From Luteimonas galliterrae (GTDB lineage Bacteria; Pseudomonadota; Gammaproteobacteria; Xanthomonadales; Xanthomonadaceae), in contig NZ_JAMBEP010000001.1 of the NCBI RefSeq assembly GCF_023374055.1, forward strand, positions 1,116,001 to 1,180,000: 64,000 nucleotides of DNA. The letters run 5' to 3'. The stretch's first letter is position 1. The number at the start of each line of letters is the position of its first letter. A program made the position numbers and the translations under genes. Shown here piece after piece: positions 48,630-58,080 of this stretch. A model generated the notes under the pieces. That model was not told the DNA's origin. It ran no database searches and was given only the letters and a program-made list of their open reading frames with translations.

Positions 48630-48803
48630 TTCCCTTCTCCCACCGGGAGAAGGTGCCCGGAGGGCGGATGAGGGTTCGGCGGAGCTTCGCTCGGCCAAAT
48701 TGCAGCATCTGTCGTCAGCTGGCGAATCAGATCGCGATCGTCGAAACCATCGCTTCGCCGGACCCTCACCCCAACCCCTCTCCCGACGGGAGAGGGGCTC
48801 TAT
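48630..48803. repeat. Interspersed repeat in the lon-clpX gap (copy 1)
   Basis: Outer parts cttctcccaccgggagaagg and cctctcccgacgggagaggg are small hairpins. Between them lies tgcccggagggcggatgagg with ggttcggcgg and, on the far side, gccggaccctcaccccaacc. It abuts the clpX stop (48804). The rest of the 353-base lon-clpX gap (48451-48629) shows no gene. Copy 2 lies at 50.88-51.02 kb. Confidence 0.85.
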
Positions 48804-50090
48804 TCACTCGGCCGAGGCGACTTTCGGCGGGGCCGGTGTGCTTTCGTAGATCAGGTAAGGCTCGGACTTGTGCTCGATCACCGATTCGTCGACCACCACC
48901 TTGGTGACATTCTCCAGCGACGGCAGCTCGTACATGGTGTCCAGCAGCACCGATTCGACGATGGTGCGCAGGCCGCGCGCGCCGGTCTTGCGCTTGAGCG
49001 CCTTCTTGGCGATCGCCAGCAGCGCGTCCGGGCGGAACTCGAGCTCCACGCCTTCCATCTCGAACAGGCGCTTGAACTGCTTGCTGATCGCGTTCTTCGG
49101 CTCGGTGAGGATCTTCACCAGTGCCGCCTCGTCCAATTCCTCGAGCGTGGCGACCACCGGCAGGCGGCCGACGAATTCGGGGATCAGGCCGAATTTGATC
49201 AAATCTTCCGGCTCGACGTTGGCCAGCACCTTGCCGGTCTCGGTCTTGCGTTCGGAACTCTTCACCTTGGCGCCGAAACCGATGCCGCCGGCCTCGGTGC
49301 TGCGCTGCTGGATGATCTTGTCCAGGCCGGCGAACGCGCCGCCGACGATGAACAGGATGTTGCGGGTATCGACCTGCAGGAACTCCTGCTGCGGATGCTT
49401 GCGCCCGCCCTGCGGCGGCACGCTGGCGATGGTGCCTTCGATCAGCTTCAGCAGCGCCTGCTGCACGCCTTCGCCGGACACGTCGCGGGTGATCGACGGG
49501 TTTTCGCTCTTGCGCGAGATCTTGTCGATCTCGTCGATGTAGACGATGCCCTGCTGCGCCTTCTCGACTTCGTAGTCGCACTTCTGCAGCAGCTTCTGGA
49601 TGATGTTCTCGACGTCCTCGCCCACGTAGCCGGCTTCGGTCAGCGTAGTCGCGTCGGCGATCGTGAACGGCACGTTGAGCAGCCGCGCCAGCGTTTCGGC
49701 CAGCAGGGTCTTGCCCGAGCCGGTCGGGCCGACCAGCAGGATGTTGGACTTGGCCAGTTCGACGTCGTCGGCCTTCTGCCGGCTCTCGATGCGCTTGTAG
49801 TGGTTGTAGACGGCCACCGCGAGCGTCTTCTTGGCGCGCTGCTGGCCGATCACGTACTGGTCCAGCACGTCCAGGATCTCGCGCGGCTTGGGCAGCGAGC
49901 TGCGCGCGGACTGCGACTTCTCCTCGAGTTCCTCGCGGATGATGTCGTTGCACAGCTCCACGCACTCGTCGCAGATGAACACGCTCGGGCCCGCGATGAG
50001 CTTGCGCACCTCATGCTGGCTCTTGCCGCAGAAGGAGCAGTACAGGATCTTGTTGCTGTCGCCGGTACGGCTTTGACGGTCTTCGGTCAT
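48804..50090 (-). CDS. clpX: ATP-dependent Clp protease ATP-binding subunit ClpX
   Basis: A 428-residue AAA+ unfoldase. N-terminal zinc finger '[20 protein letters not shown]' with '[10 protein letters not shown]' (four Cys), Walker A '[20 protein letters not shown]', Walker B '[15 protein letters not shown]', the pore loop '[14 protein letters not shown]' and the ClpP-docking loop '[18 protein letters not shown]' (the IGF-like loop lies after it). ClpX hands proteins to ClpP; here it follows two clpP genes, 131 bases downstream of the nearer. The start at 50090 (MTEDRQ) matches the family. Confidence 0.98.
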   Translation of the reverse strand: MTEDRQSRTGDSNKILYCSFCGKSQHEVRKLIAGPSVFICDECVELCNDIIREELEEKSQSARSSLPKPREILDVLDQYVIGQQRAKKTLAVAVYNHYKRIESRQKADDVELAKSNILLVGPTGSGKTLLAETLARLLNVPFTIADATTLTEAGYVGEDVENIIQKLLQKCDYEVEKAQQGIVYIDEIDKISRKSENPSITRDVSGEGVQQALLKLIEGTIASVPPQGGRKHPQQEFLQVDTRNILFIVGGAFAGLDKIIQQRSTEAGGIGFGAKVKSSERKTETGKVLANVEPEDLIKFGLIPEFVGRLPVVATLEELDEAALVKILTEPKNAISKQFKRLFEMEGVELEFRPDALLAIAKKALKRKTGARGLRTIVESVLLDTMYELPSLENVTKVVVDESVIEHKSEPYLIYESTPAPPKVASAE

Positions 50091-50221
50091 GCCCCTATCG
50101 CCCAATCATTCATACGTATGCGGCCCGAGAATAGCACTGGACGGGCGGCTTGCGCCCGTTCCCGGGTAAGTGAGGCCCGGCGCGCCTGCGCCAGGGCCGG
50201 TTAAGCCTGTCCGGACCGGCC

Positions 50222-50848
50222 TCATGCGGCCTGGATCGAGTCGTCCGCGCGGCGGTCCAGGACATGGTCGATCAGGCCGTATTCCTGGGCCTGGACCGCG
50301 CTCATGAAACGGTCGCGTTCCATGTCGCGTTCTATCTGCTCCAGCGGCTGGCCGCTGTGGTCGGCGTAGATCTGGTTCAGGCGCTCGCGCAGGTACAGGA
50401 TCTCGCGCGCGTGGATTTCGATGTCGGTGGCCTGCCCGCGCATGCCGCCGGAAGGCTGGTGGATCATGACCCGGGAGTTGGGCAGCGAATAACGCTTGCC
50501 CTTGGCGCCGGCCATCAGCAGCAGCGAGCCGGCGCTGGACGCCTGGCCGACGCAGATCGTGCTGACGTCGGGCTTGATGAACTGCATGGTGTCGTACATC
50601 GCCAGGCCCGCGGTGACGGCGCCGCCGGGGCTGTTGATGTACAGGCTGATGTCCTTTTCCGGGTTTTCCGATTCCAGGAACAGCATCTGCGCGATCACCA
50701 CATTGGCCACGTAGTCGTCGATCTCGCCGACCAGGAAGATCACCCGCTCCTTCAGCAGCCGCGAATAGATGTCGTAGCTGCGTTCGCCGCGGCTGGTCTG
50801 TTCGACCACCATCGGGACCAGGTTCAAAGCGGTGGTGCGGTCGTTCAT
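50222..50848 (-). CDS. clpP2: ClpP protease subunit, second paralogue (adjacent to clpX)
   Basis: A 208-residue serine protease subunit that would assemble in a 14-mer chamber. The triad is intact: Ser105 in '[15 protein letters not shown]', His130 in '[15 protein letters not shown]', Asp179 in '[12 protein letters not shown]'. By hand alignment it is identical to the upstream copy at about 153 of 208 positions, with no gaps. Differences cluster next to the catalytic serine (QASSAGS instead of QAASMAA) and in handle residues. The upstream copy is nearer to the Xanthomonas ClpP I recall, so this looks like the extra paralogue. A repeat element separates the two. Confidence 0.92.
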   Translation of the reverse strand: MNDRTTALNLVPMVVEQTSRGERSYDIYSRLLKERVIFLVGEIDDYVANVVIAQMLFLESENPEKDISLYINSPGGAVTAGLAMYDTMQFIKPDVSTICVGQASSAGSLLLMAGAKGKRYSLPNSRVMIHQPSGGMRGQATDIEIHAREILYLRERLNQIYADHSGQPLEQIERDMERDRFMSAVQAQEYGLIDHVLDRRADDSIQAA

Positions 50849-50879
50849 GTGGCTCCTGTTGCGCTTTTTTTATCGCTTT

Positions 50880-51024
50880 TCCTTCTCCCTCCGGGAGAAG
50901 GTGCCCGAAGGGCGGATGAGGGTTCGGCGAAGTTGCGATCCCGATGTTCGCGACGTCAATCGGGCGTTCGTCGCTTCGCCGAACCCTCACCCCCAACCCC
51001 TCTCCCGATGGGAGAGGGGCTTTG
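50880..51024. repeat. Interspersed repeat between the two clpP genes (copy 2)
   Basis: Same design as at 48.63 kb: ccttctccctccgggagaag hairpin, gtgcccgaagggcggatgag with ggttcggcg, a variable core, then cgccgaaccctcacccccaa and cctctcccgatgggagaggg. It ends two bases before the stop of the upstream clpP. Confidence 0.85.
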
Positions 51025-51026
51025 GG

Positions 51027-51653
51027 TCACGACGGCTGGATCGACTCTTCCGAACGGCGCTCCAGCACCTGGTCGATCAGGCCGTATTCACGCGCGGCTT
51101 CTGCGCTCTTGAAGTTGTCGCGCTCGGTGTCGTGCGCGATCGTCTCCAGCGCCTGGCCGGTGTGCTTGGCCAGGATCTCGTTGAGGCGCTGGCGCATGCT
51201 CAGGATTTCGCGCGCATGGATGTCGATGTCCGTCGCCTGGCCCTGGAAGCCGCCCAACGGCTGGTGGATCATCACCCGCGAATTCGGCAGCGCATAACGC
51301 TTGCCCTTGGTGCCCGCGGCCAGCAGCGTGGCGGCCATGCTGGCGGCCTGGCCGATGCACATGGTGCTGACGTCGGGCTTGATGAACTGCATGGTGTCGT
51401 AGATCGCCATGCCCGCGGTGACGATGCCGCCGGGCGAGTTGATGTACAGGCTGATTTCCTTTTCAGGGTTGTCAGCTTCCAGGAACAGCAACTGGGCCAC
51501 GATCACATTGGCCATGTGGTCGTCGATGCCGCCGACCAGGAAGATCACCCGCTCCTTCAACAACCGCGAGTAGATGTCGTAGGCGCGTTCGCCGCGGCTG
51601 GTCTGTTCGACCACCATCGGCACCAGATTCAGGGCTTTGATTCGATTGTCCAT
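51027..51653 (-). CDS. clpP: ClpP protease subunit (canonical copy)
   Basis: A 208-residue ClpP with Ser105 in '[15 protein letters not shown]', His130 in '[15 protein letters not shown]' and Asp179 in '[12 protein letters not shown]'. The N-terminus '[20 protein letters not shown]' and C-terminus '[12 protein letters not shown]' resemble the single ClpP of Xanthomonas as I recall it, so I take this as the ancestral gene, in its usual place after tig. ClpP degrades proteins delivered by ClpX or ClpA. Together with the neighbour it could form homo- or hetero-oligomeric proteases. Confidence 0.95.
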   Translation of the reverse strand: MDNRIKALNLVPMVVEQTSRGERAYDIYSRLLKERVIFLVGGIDDHMANVIVAQLLFLEADNPEKEISLYINSPGGIVTAGMAIYDTMQFIKPDVSTMCIGQAASMAATLLAAGTKGKRYALPNSRVMIHQPLGGFQGQATDIDIHAREILSMRQRLNEILAKHTGQALETIAHDTERDNFKSAEAAREYGLIDQVLERRSEESIQPS

Positions 51654-51760
51654 TGCGGTCGCACCCAGGCGAAAGAAATAGGAAGATGCGCTCAAGTTGG
51701 GGCCGAAGCGGCCCGAGCGCAAGTGGCGGAGGGAGGTAGCGGGTCGCGCGCTCCAAAACG

Positions 51761-51837
51761 CGTCATCCCGAGCGCAGCGAGGGACCTGCTGCTGGAACAT
51801 CCAGAAAGCAGATCCCTCACTACGCTCGGGACGACGG
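51761..51837. repeat. Inverted repeat between tig and clpP
   Basis: Arms cgtcatcccgagcgcagcga with gggacctgct (51761-51790) and a diverged reverse complement (51807-51837) enclose about 20 bases. It lies in the 205-base tig-clpP gap and could be an attenuator or mRNA-processing site. Confidence 0.78.
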
Positions 51838-51858
51838 TGCTTTTCCGATTGTCCCGTA

Positions 51859-53151
51859 TTACTGCCGAATCGCGTCGCTGAACGACAGCGCTTGCTCGGT
51901 GTGGTGGGCGCGTTCGGCGATCCAGTCGATCACCTGCTCCTCCATCACCCGCGTCTGCAGCCCGTTCATTAGTTGCGCGTCGTTGCGGTACAGCTCGATC
52001 ACCTGCTCGGGCTCCTCGTAGGTGGAGGCGATCAGGCGCAGCGTCTCATTGACCCGCTTGGGTTCCAGGCGCAATTCGTTGCGGCGCGCGATCTCCCCCA
52101 CCAGCAGGCCGACCAGCACGCGTTTGCGTGCGGCTTCCATGTACGGACCCGGCGCCTGGTCGATGCGCTGGCCTTGTTGGGCCGCCTGTTGGGCGGCGCT
52201 GGCAGCCATGGCGCGGGCTTCGTTCTCCACCAGCCGCGGCGGCATTTCGACGTGGGCATAAGCGGCGGCCAGTTGCTCGCCGACTTCGCGGCGCAGCCGG
52301 TTCATCAATGCGCCCTTCAGCTCGCGCTCCAGGTTGCTGCGGATGTCGGAACGGAAGCGGTCCATTTCGCCGCTCTTCACGCCGAAGCTGCGGATGAAGG
52401 CCTGATCGACCTCTGGCAGCTTGGCTTCGGACACGTTCAACGCGGTGACGTGCATCTGCGCGGTCTTGCCGGCCAGCGGCGCCACCGGCCAATCGGCCGG
52501 GAAGTCGACATCGGCGGTCTTCTGCTCTCCCCTGGCCATGCCGGGCAGCGCCGCTTCCAGGCCGCCGAACATCATCCCCGACCCGAGCACGGTGCTGCCC
52601 TTCTCGACACCCTCGGCGGGCAAACGCACGCCGCCGGCTTCGGACCACATTTCCAGCTCGACCAGATCGCCTTCCTTCGCCGGGCGATCGACCGGTATCC
52701 ACTCGCGGCGCTGCAGGCGCAGGTTCTCGATCATGCGATCGATGTCGACGTCTTCCACCTCGGAGGTATGGCGCACCACTTCGAGCTTGGCGACGTCGAT
52801 CTCGCCGAAATCGGGCACCACTTCGAACGTGGCGACGTATTCCAGCTCGCCCTCGGCGGCTTCTTTGTTGGGCACGATCTGCGGGTTGCCGGCGATGCGG
52901 AACGACTCGTTGCGCACGGCGTTGTCGAAGCCGCTGCGCAGCAGGTCGTCCAGCACTTCGGCGCGGACCTGCTGGCCGTAGCGCTGCTCGATCACCTTGG
53001 CCGGCACCTTGCCCGGGCGGAAGCCCTTGATACGCGCGCTGCGCGCGATCTCGCGCAGGCGGCCGCCGACTTGGTTGTCGACGCTGTCCGCGGGCAGGCG
53101 GAAGGTGATGCGACGTTCGTGATTGCCAATGGTTTCGACCGAGACCTGCAT
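51859..53151 (-). CDS. tig: Trigger factor
   Basis: A 430-residue ribosome-bound chaperone and peptidyl-prolyl isomerase. The ribosome-binding signature is '[20 protein letters not shown]' (residues about 44-63), then '[18 protein letters not shown]' and the FKBP-type domain (about 150-240, '[20 protein letters not shown]', '[19 protein letters not shown]'), and a long helical C-terminal cradle. It heads the tig-clpP-clpX-lon set and follows a tRNA cluster, as in Pseudomonas. Confidence 0.96.
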   Translation of the reverse strand: MQVSVETIGNHERRITFRLPADSVDNQVGGRLREIARSARIKGFRPGKVPAKVIEQRYGQQVRAEVLDDLLRSGFDNAVRNESFRIAGNPQIVPNKEAAEGELEYVATFEVVPDFGEIDVAKLEVVRHTSEVEDVDIDRMIENLRLQRREWIPVDRPAKEGDLVELEMWSEAGGVRLPAEGVEKGSTVLGSGMMFGGLEAALPGMARGEQKTADVDFPADWPVAPLAGKTAQMHVTALNVSEAKLPEVDQAFIRSFGVKSGEMDRFRSDIRSNLERELKGALMNRLRREVGEQLAAAYAHVEMPPRLVENEARAMAASAAQQAAQQGQRIDQAPGPYMEAARKRVLVGLLVGEIARRNELRLEPKRVNETLRLIASTYEEPEQVIELYRNDAQLMNGLQTRVMEEQVIDWIAERAHHTEQALSFSDAIRQ

Positions 53152-53326
53152 GTGCGCTCCTGCCGCCACGGGGTTGTTTCCGCAGCGCGATGTTGGGGAT
53201 TTGGACCGGGCCTGCGCCGGCTTCTGGCCATGGCGCCCCAATCCGGTCCAATCGAACGGATTATTTTGGCCGAAGACGCGGCCTGCCGCCACTTTTTATG
53301 GGGCCGGGGACCTGATCGGCGGCCCG

Positions 53327-53414
<88 letters not shown>

Positions 53415-53474
53415 AACGTCCGACCGGGGCGCCCGGCTGGCTCGGCGGCATCTTAGGCGATCCCCGCCCCGCCA

Positions 53475-53505
53475 ACAAAAAAGCGCCTGGGGTCGCCAGG
53501 CGCTT
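53475..53505 (-). terminator. Intrinsic terminator inside the tRNA cluster
   Basis: On the minus strand aagcgcctgg pairs with ccaggcgctt and is followed by a TTTTTTG run. It lies between tRNA-Lys and tRNA-Leu, so read-through or a separate promoter is needed for tRNA-Leu. Confidence 0.8.
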
Positions 53506-53512
53506 CCGGGAT

Positions 53513-53588
53513 TGGTGGGCCGTCAAGGATTCGAACCTTGGACCTATTGATTAAGAGTCAACTGCTCTACCAACTGAGCTAACGGCCC
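53513..53588 (-). tRNA. tRNA-Lys (anticodon CTT)
   Basis: A 76-base tRNA with encoded CCA. Acceptor gggccgt/acggccc, anticodon loop ctCTTaa, T-loop gttcgaatc. It reads AAG, the main Lys codon in this high-GC genome. Confidence 0.93.
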
Positions 53589-53627
53589 GATCTGGAAATT
53601 GTAACAAACTTCGATGCGGCAAAGGTT

Positions 53628-53705
<78 letters not shown>

Positions 53706-53727
53706 ATTGAACCGCTTTGAACGCTTC

Positions 53728-53804
53728 TGGCGCGCCCGACAGGACTCGAACCTGTAACCGCCGGCTTAGAAGGCCGGTGCTCTATCCGGTTGAGCTACGG
53801 GCGC
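53728..53804 (-). tRNA. tRNA-Arg (anticodon TCT)
   Basis: A 77-base tRNA with encoded CCA. Acceptor gcgcccg/cgggcgc, anticodon loop ctTCTaa, T-loop gttcgagtc. It reads AGA/AGG, rare codons here. Confidence 0.96.
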
Positions 53805-53848
53805 TCGGGGCCGGATTGTCGCATTACACCGTGGCCTGTGGGCCGGGA

Positions 53849-53925
53849 TGGTCGGGGTAGAGGGATTCGAACCCCCGACATCCTGCTCCCAAAGCAGGCG
53901 CGCTACCAGACTGCGCTATACCCCG
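53849..53925 (-). tRNA. tRNA-Pro (anticodon TGG)
   Basis: A 77-base tRNA with encoded CCA. Acceptor cggggta/taccccg, anticodon loop ttTGGga, T-loop gttcgaatc. First gene of the five-tRNA leftward cluster that precedes tig. Confidence 0.96.
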
Positions 53926-54095
53926 CCGGTACGGTCGGTCGGTTCTTGCCGTCGCAACGCGCCAGCGCTCCGAACCTGGCTATTCTCGGAACCGGCCCCA
54001 CCTATGTCAAACACGGCGCATCCGGACAAGGTCTGAGTGTATGCTCCGAACCGACGCGGCCAGGGCGGCCGCCTTCACCGAAAACAGGGGTTCCC

Positions 54096-54851
54096 ATGAT
54101 CCGCAGCGGCAATCCGGCACTCAAAGAATCGACCTTCCTCGACCTGGGCAGCGGCACCGTCGTATCCCGCGACGGCGGCGCCATGACCCTGAACGGCACG
54201 GTCAACAAGACCGGCGTGTTGCTGCTGCTGTGCGTGCTCACCGCAGCGTTCGCCTGGAACCAGGTCAGCAGCGAGGCCGGCATCGCCAACGCCGGCCCCT
54301 ACGTCTGGGGCGGCGCGATCGGCGGCCTGATCCTGGCGCTGGTCACCACTTTCAAGAAGACCTGGGCGCCGATCACCGCGCCGATGTATGCGCTGGTGGA
54401 AGGCTTCTTCCTGGGCGCGATCTCGGCGATGTTCGAGCTGCGTTTCCCCGGCATCGTGTTCCAGGCGGTGCTGCTGACGTTCGGCACGCTGTTCGCGCTG
54501 CTGTTCGCCTACCGCTCGGGGCTGATCAAGGCCACCGAGAACTTCAAGCTGGGCGTGGTCGCGGCGACCGGCGGCATCTTCCTGGTCTATCTGGCGACGA
54601 TCGTGCTCGGGTTCTTCGGCGTCAACATCCCGATGATCCACGAGAACGGCATCGTCGGCATCGGCTTCAGCCTGTTCGTGGTGGTGATCGCCGCGCTGAA
54701 CTTGGTGCTGGATTTCGACTTCATCGAAAACGGCGTCGAGCAAGGCGCGCCGAAGTACATGGAGTGGTACGGCGCGTTTGGCCTGATGGTCACGCTGGTG
54801 TGGCTGTATATCGAATTCCTGCGGCTGCTGTCGAAGCTGCAGTCGCGCTGA
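54096..54851 (+). CDS. Bax inhibitor-1/YccA family membrane protein
   Basis: A 251-residue protein with a polar N-terminus of about 45 residues ('NPALKESTFLDLGSG') and seven membrane helices. The N-terminal pattern 'GAMTLNGTVNKTGVLLLLC' and the helix 'PKYMEWYGAFGLMVTLVWLY' match the bacterial COG4760 branch of the BI-1/TMBIM superfamily. The conserved Asp pair near the end ('VLDFDFIENG') may gate a Ca2+ or proton leak as shown for BsYetJ. AGGGG precedes the ATG. A terminator follows at once, so it is probably a single-gene unit. Confidence 0.88.
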   Translation: MIRSGNPALKESTFLDLGSGTVVSRDGGAMTLNGTVNKTGVLLLLCVLTAAFAWNQVSSEAGIANAGPYVWGGAIGGLILALVTTFKKTWAPITAPMYALVEGFFLGAISAMFELRFPGIVFQAVLLTFGTLFALLFAYRSGLIKATENFKLGVVAATGGIFLVYLATIVLGFFGVNIPMIHENGIVGIGFSLFVVVIAALNLVLDFDFIENGVEQGAPKYMEWYGAFGLMVTLVWLYIEFLRLLSKLQSR

Positions 54852-54870
54852 GCCTCGGCACAGCTTCCCA

Positions 54871-54898
54871 AAAAGGGCGCTTCGGCGCCCTTTTTTTC
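54871..54898 (+). terminator. Intrinsic terminator after the BI-1 gene
   Basis: Aaaaagggcgc, TTCG loop, gcgccctttttt: a textbook hairpin with an extra-stable tetraloop and T-run, 20 bases after the stop codon. Confidence 0.93.
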
Positions 54899-55058
54899 TG
54901 CTCGGCATCGTAGCCCCTCTCGAATGGGGGCGGTTTGCCATGCCGACAGGCGGGTTCCTCCCCTTTCCTTCGCATCTCGCCGTCTCTGACGCAGGGGCCG
55001 AATATTTGCGGCCGGCGCTCGTCTCGACGCGCCTCTCCCCCACGAACGAGATCGAACG

Positions 55059-55331
55059 ATGACCGTACTCATCACCGCCGACGTCCCGGGACAGACCCGC
55101 GAAGGCTACGACGGCATGCTCAAGGTGCTCAGCGGGCCGATCAAACGCGCTCCGGGCTTCCTGATGCACGGCGCCTACGAATCGGAAGACGGCGGCTGGC
55201 GCGTGTTCGAAGTCTGGCAGACGATGGAACAGGCCAATCAGTTCTTTGCGCAGCACATAGCGCCCAACCTTCCGCCCGTAGTCCGCCCCAAACGCAAGGC
55301 TCAGCAACTGCACAGTTGCGTGCAGCCGTGA
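55059..55331 (+). CDS. Antibiotic biosynthesis monooxygenase-like (ABM fold) small protein
   Basis: A 90-residue protein with a dimeric alpha/beta-barrel (ferredoxin-like) pattern: 'VLITADVPGQTREGYDGMLK', 'APGFLMHGAYESEDGGWRVF', 'EVWQTMEQANQFFAQHI'. This is typical of the ABM/YdhR-like superfamily, which includes quinol monooxygenases and many enzymes of unknown substrate. No signal peptide. The start ATG at 55059 is preceded by 'acgagatcga', a weak ribosome site. It stands alone between two terminator-like hairpins. Confidence 0.72.
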   Translation: MTVLITADVPGQTREGYDGMLKVLSGPIKRAPGFLMHGAYESEDGGWRVFEVWQTMEQANQFFAQHIAPNLPPVVRPKRKAQQLHSCVQP

Positions 55332-55348
55332 TCGCTTTTTTCGGTAGC

Positions 55349-55380
55349 CATGAAAGGGCGCCGCGGCGCCCCTTTCATGG
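55349..55380. terminator. GC-rich palindrome between convergent genes
   Basis: Ccatgaaaggg, central cgccgcggcg, then cccctttcatgg: an almost perfect palindrome with A/T-runs on both outer sides. It overlaps the last codons and stop of the leftward antiporter gene (stop at 55375) and follows the ABM gene by 17 bases. Confidence 0.75.
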
Positions 55381-56700
55381 CTGCGTATCGGCAGCCGCCC
55401 ATCCGGCGCGCCGCGCGGGCCACAGCATGAACACGATCGTGATCGCGATCAGCAGCCAGCAATAGTGCGCCTTGCCGATCAGCGCCATCGGCGACAGGTG
55501 CGCCAGCGACGCCGCCAACAGTATCTGCGCGCCGTACGGGAGCAAGCTCTGCACGGCGCAGGCGAAGATGTCGAGCAGGCTCGCAGAACGCGCCGCGGGC
55601 ACGCCATGGCGCTCGGCGATGTCGCGCGCAAGGCCGCCGCTGATCAGCAGCGCTACGGTGTTGTTGGCGGTGAACACATCGGTCGCCGAAGACAGCGCGG
55701 CGATACTCCACTCGCCGGTGCGCCGGCCGGTATTGCCGCGGGCGATGCGCGCGATCTGTTTGGCGATCCACGACAGGCCGCCGCTGGCTTTGGTCAATGC
55801 GCCCAAGCCGCCGATCAGCAGCGCCAGCAGCATGATCTCGAATACGCTTTCGAAACCGTCGTAGATCGCTTCGGCATAGGCGACGGTATCGAAATCGGGC
55901 GCCATCGCGAAACCGAACACGCCAGCAACCACCAGGCCGATGGTCAATACCACCAGCACGTCCCAGCCGATCACCGCCAATACGAGCACCAGCGCGTAGG
56001 GCAGCGCCAGCCACGCCGAGACTTCGTCGTAGGCCTCCACCGGCGAGGCTTCGCCGACGAAAGCCAGCACCGCGATCGTCAGCACCGCCGCCGGCAATGC
56101 GATCTTGATGTTTTCGCGGAACTTGTCGCGCATGCTGCAGCCCTGCGTGCGCGCGGCGGCGATCGCGGTGTCCGAGATCACCGACAAGTTATCGCCGAAC
56201 GTGGCGCCACCGAGCACGGCGCCGATCACCAGCGCGCGGTCCAGGCCCGACGCTTCGGACACGCCCAACGCGATCGGCGCCACGGCGGCGATCGTGCCCA
56301 TCGAGGTGCCGATCGCCAGCGACAGGAAGCCGGCGACCACGAACAACCCCGGCAGAATCAACGCCGCCGGCAGCGCGCCGATGCCCAGCGACACCACCGC
56401 GTCGACCGCGCCGATCAGCTTGGTGACGTAAGCGAACGCGCCGGCCAACAGGAAGATCAGACACATCTGCACGATGTTGGAATCGCCGATGCCGCCCAGC
56501 ATCGTGTCCATGGCCTTCGCGCCGCGGCGATGCGCGATCCACAGCGCCAGGGCCAGCGCGGGCAGGATCGCCACCGGTGCGCGCAGCTGATAGAAGCCCA
56601 TCGCCTCGCCCTGCGCCGTGTAGTAGAGCCCGGCGCCGAAGAACAGCGCCAGGAACAGCAGCAGAGGGGTCAGCGCAACGGCGCTGGGGACGACCTTCAT
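55375..56700 (-). CDS. Na+/H+ antiporter, NhaC family
   Basis: A 441-residue protein with about 11 membrane helices. 'FLSLAIGTSMGTIAAVAPIA' and 'AVLGGATFGDNLSVISDTAI' are the NhaC-family motifs (the latter with the Asp and Ser/Thr of ion-binding), repeated in the second half as 'SSATDVFTANNTVALLISGG'. Such carriers exchange Na+ for H+ or act on small carboxylates (the family also includes malate/lactate antiporters), so the substrate is not certain. The start at 56700 (MKVVPSAV) directly precedes helix 1. The last codons lie in the palindrome shared with the ABM gene. Confidence 0.87.
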   Translation of the reverse strand: MKVVPSAVALTPLLLFLALFFGAGLYYTAQGEAMGFYQLRAPVAILPALALALWIAHRRGAKAMDTMLGGIGDSNIVQMCLIFLLAGAFAYVTKLIGAVDAVVSLGIGALPAALILPGLFVVAGFLSLAIGTSMGTIAAVAPIALGVSEASGLDRALVIGAVLGGATFGDNLSVISDTAIAAARTQGCSMRDKFRENIKIALPAAVLTIAVLAFVGEASPVEAYDEVSAWLALPYALVLVLAVIGWDVLVVLTIGLVVAGVFGFAMAPDFDTVAYAEAIYDGFESVFEIMLLALLIGGLGALTKASGGLSWIAKQIARIARGNTGRRTGEWSIAALSSATDVFTANNTVALLISGGLARDIAERHGVPAARSASLLDIFACAVQSLLPYGAQILLAASLAHLSPMALIGKAHYCWLLIAITIVFMLWPARRAGWAAADTQP

Positions 56701-56915
56701 CCTTTCATCCGCATAAAGAGATTTTACGGATTGTGCGACGCAGCAAGCCCGCTGTCCAGCGCCTGCGGCCACGGAATAGGGCGGGTCTGAGCGGGTCGAT
56801 GGCCGTCTCGACGGTAGTTATCCGTATTTATTGCCGGTGTCCGCCGATTGCAGCCCTTCACTTTGGCGGTGTCTTGCCCCCGCCCCTACCGGTAGCTTCT
56901 GAACCCCCCGCGAGA

Positions 56916-57560
56916 ATGCCCATGTCCACATCTGCCCAAACCGTCGCAACGCCCGAGCCCGAGCTGGTCACCCGCCTCCTGCGAGGCGCATGGTTGGGCA
57001 TCATCCTTGGCCTGTTGATCGAAGGCATGCTGCTCGCCGTCCAGCTCTTCCAGGGCCAGTTGCCCGAGCCTGTCCGGATCGCGGCCGATACGGTCCAGAA
57101 AATATCCTGGTCGTCGTTGGTCTGCGCGGTGCTGGCCGCTGGCCAGGCGGTCGCGCGCGGCGCCGGCGGCCTGGCGGGATTGGCCGGCCTGATCGGCGCC
57201 CCGATCGCCTTCCTGCTGGCGCGATCGCTGCACAAAGCCACGCTCGAAGTACTGGGTAGCGAAGCTGCCGGCGGCGCGGTGCCATGGCTGGCCGCCGGCA
57301 TCAAAGGCGCGGAATACGCCCTGTTGGGCGCTGCGATCCTCTGGCTGGCCAAAAACGAACGCGGTTGGAAAGCGCACGTGCTGCTTGGCTTGTTGGTGGG
57401 TTTGGTGACCTACTTGCTGACGCTGTGGTTGCTGCCCGGCGCCGGCAATGCCATACAGCGCGCGATTACGGAAATCGCGCATCCGGTCGGCTGTGCGCTG
57501 GCGGTCTTCATCGCCCTGCAGTTCAACCGGCGGATGGGCCAAAATACGGCCGGCGATTGA
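56916..57560 (+). CDS. Multi-pass membrane protein of unknown function
   Basis: A 214-residue protein with about six hydrophobic segments: 'AWLGIILGLLIEGMLLAVQL', 'SSLVCAVLAAGQAVARGAGG', 'GLAGLIGAPIAFLLARSLHK', 'YALLGAAILWLAKN', 'VLLGLLVGLVTYLLTLWLLP', 'VGCALAVFIALQF'. There are no catalytic motifs and I recognise no family. A second ATG two codons downstream is an equally good start. About 215 bases upstream, back to the antiporter start, are non-coding and could hold divergent promoters. It might be a small channel, sensor or accessory protein; not assigned. Confidence 0.7.
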   Translation: MPMSTSAQTVATPEPELVTRLLRGAWLGIILGLLIEGMLLAVQLFQGQLPEPVRIAADTVQKISWSSLVCAVLAAGQAVARGAGGLAGLAGLIGAPIAFLLARSLHKATLEVLGSEAAGGAVPWLAAGIKGAEYALLGAAILWLAKNERGWKAHVLLGLLVGLVTYLLTLWLLPGAGNAIQRAITEIAHPVGCALAVFIALQFNRRMGQNTAGD

Positions 57561-57656
57561 CCCACGCCGTCGCGCTCGCGCCGCACGAAGGCCCGGCGGC
57601 GCGCACAATGATCCGCACGATTAGCCTGCCGATCCTGAAGGAATGGGCTTGCCGAT

Positions 57657-58073
57657 ATGATGACACGATGGCTGTCTTCGCTGGTTTTGCTGGGCACGCT
57701 CGCCGGCTGCGCGAGCGCGCCGCTGCAGCCGATCGCTCAGACCGGCACTGCATGCAGCGAGAAGCGCTCGGACCGCCTGCTGTTCGGCATGAACACTCCT
57801 ACCGGCCCGGTGGATGAGACGCAATGGCAGGCTTTTTTGGCCGATACGGTGACGCCCCGTTTCCCCGACGGCTTGACCGTCTACCGCACGCAGGGCCAGT
57901 GGCGCGGGGCCAGTGGCCAGGTAGAGCGCGAGGAGTCGCGCATGGTCGAGATCGTGCATGAAGACGATCCCGATGGCCGTAAACGCATCGCCGAGATTTC
58001 AGCGGAATACAAGCGGCGCTTCCAGCAGGAAGCAGTGCTGGTGATCAGCACCCGCGCCCAGGCCTGCCTCTGA
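57657..58073 (+). CDS. DUF3574 lipoprotein
   Basis: A 138-residue lipoprotein: the signal peptide ends in the lipobox 'LLGTLAGC' (Cys18), then a mature domain with 'RLLFGMNTPTGPVDETQWQA', 'FPDGLTVYRTQGQWRG' and 'EEKRRF/EYKRRFQQEAVLVI', a pattern of the DUF3574 family (small proteobacterial lipoproteins, function unknown). A disulfide is possible between Cys33 and the C-terminal Cys. It begins about 100 bases after the membrane protein and ends just before an inverted repeat. Confidence 0.82.
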   Translation: MMTRWLSSLVLLGTLAGCASAPLQPIAQTGTACSEKRSDRLLFGMNTPTGPVDETQWQAFLADTVTPRFPDGLTVYRTQGQWRGASGQVEREESRMVEIVHEDDPDGRKRIAEISAEYKRRFQQEAVLVISTRAQACL

Positions 58074-58080
58074 CCCGGCT

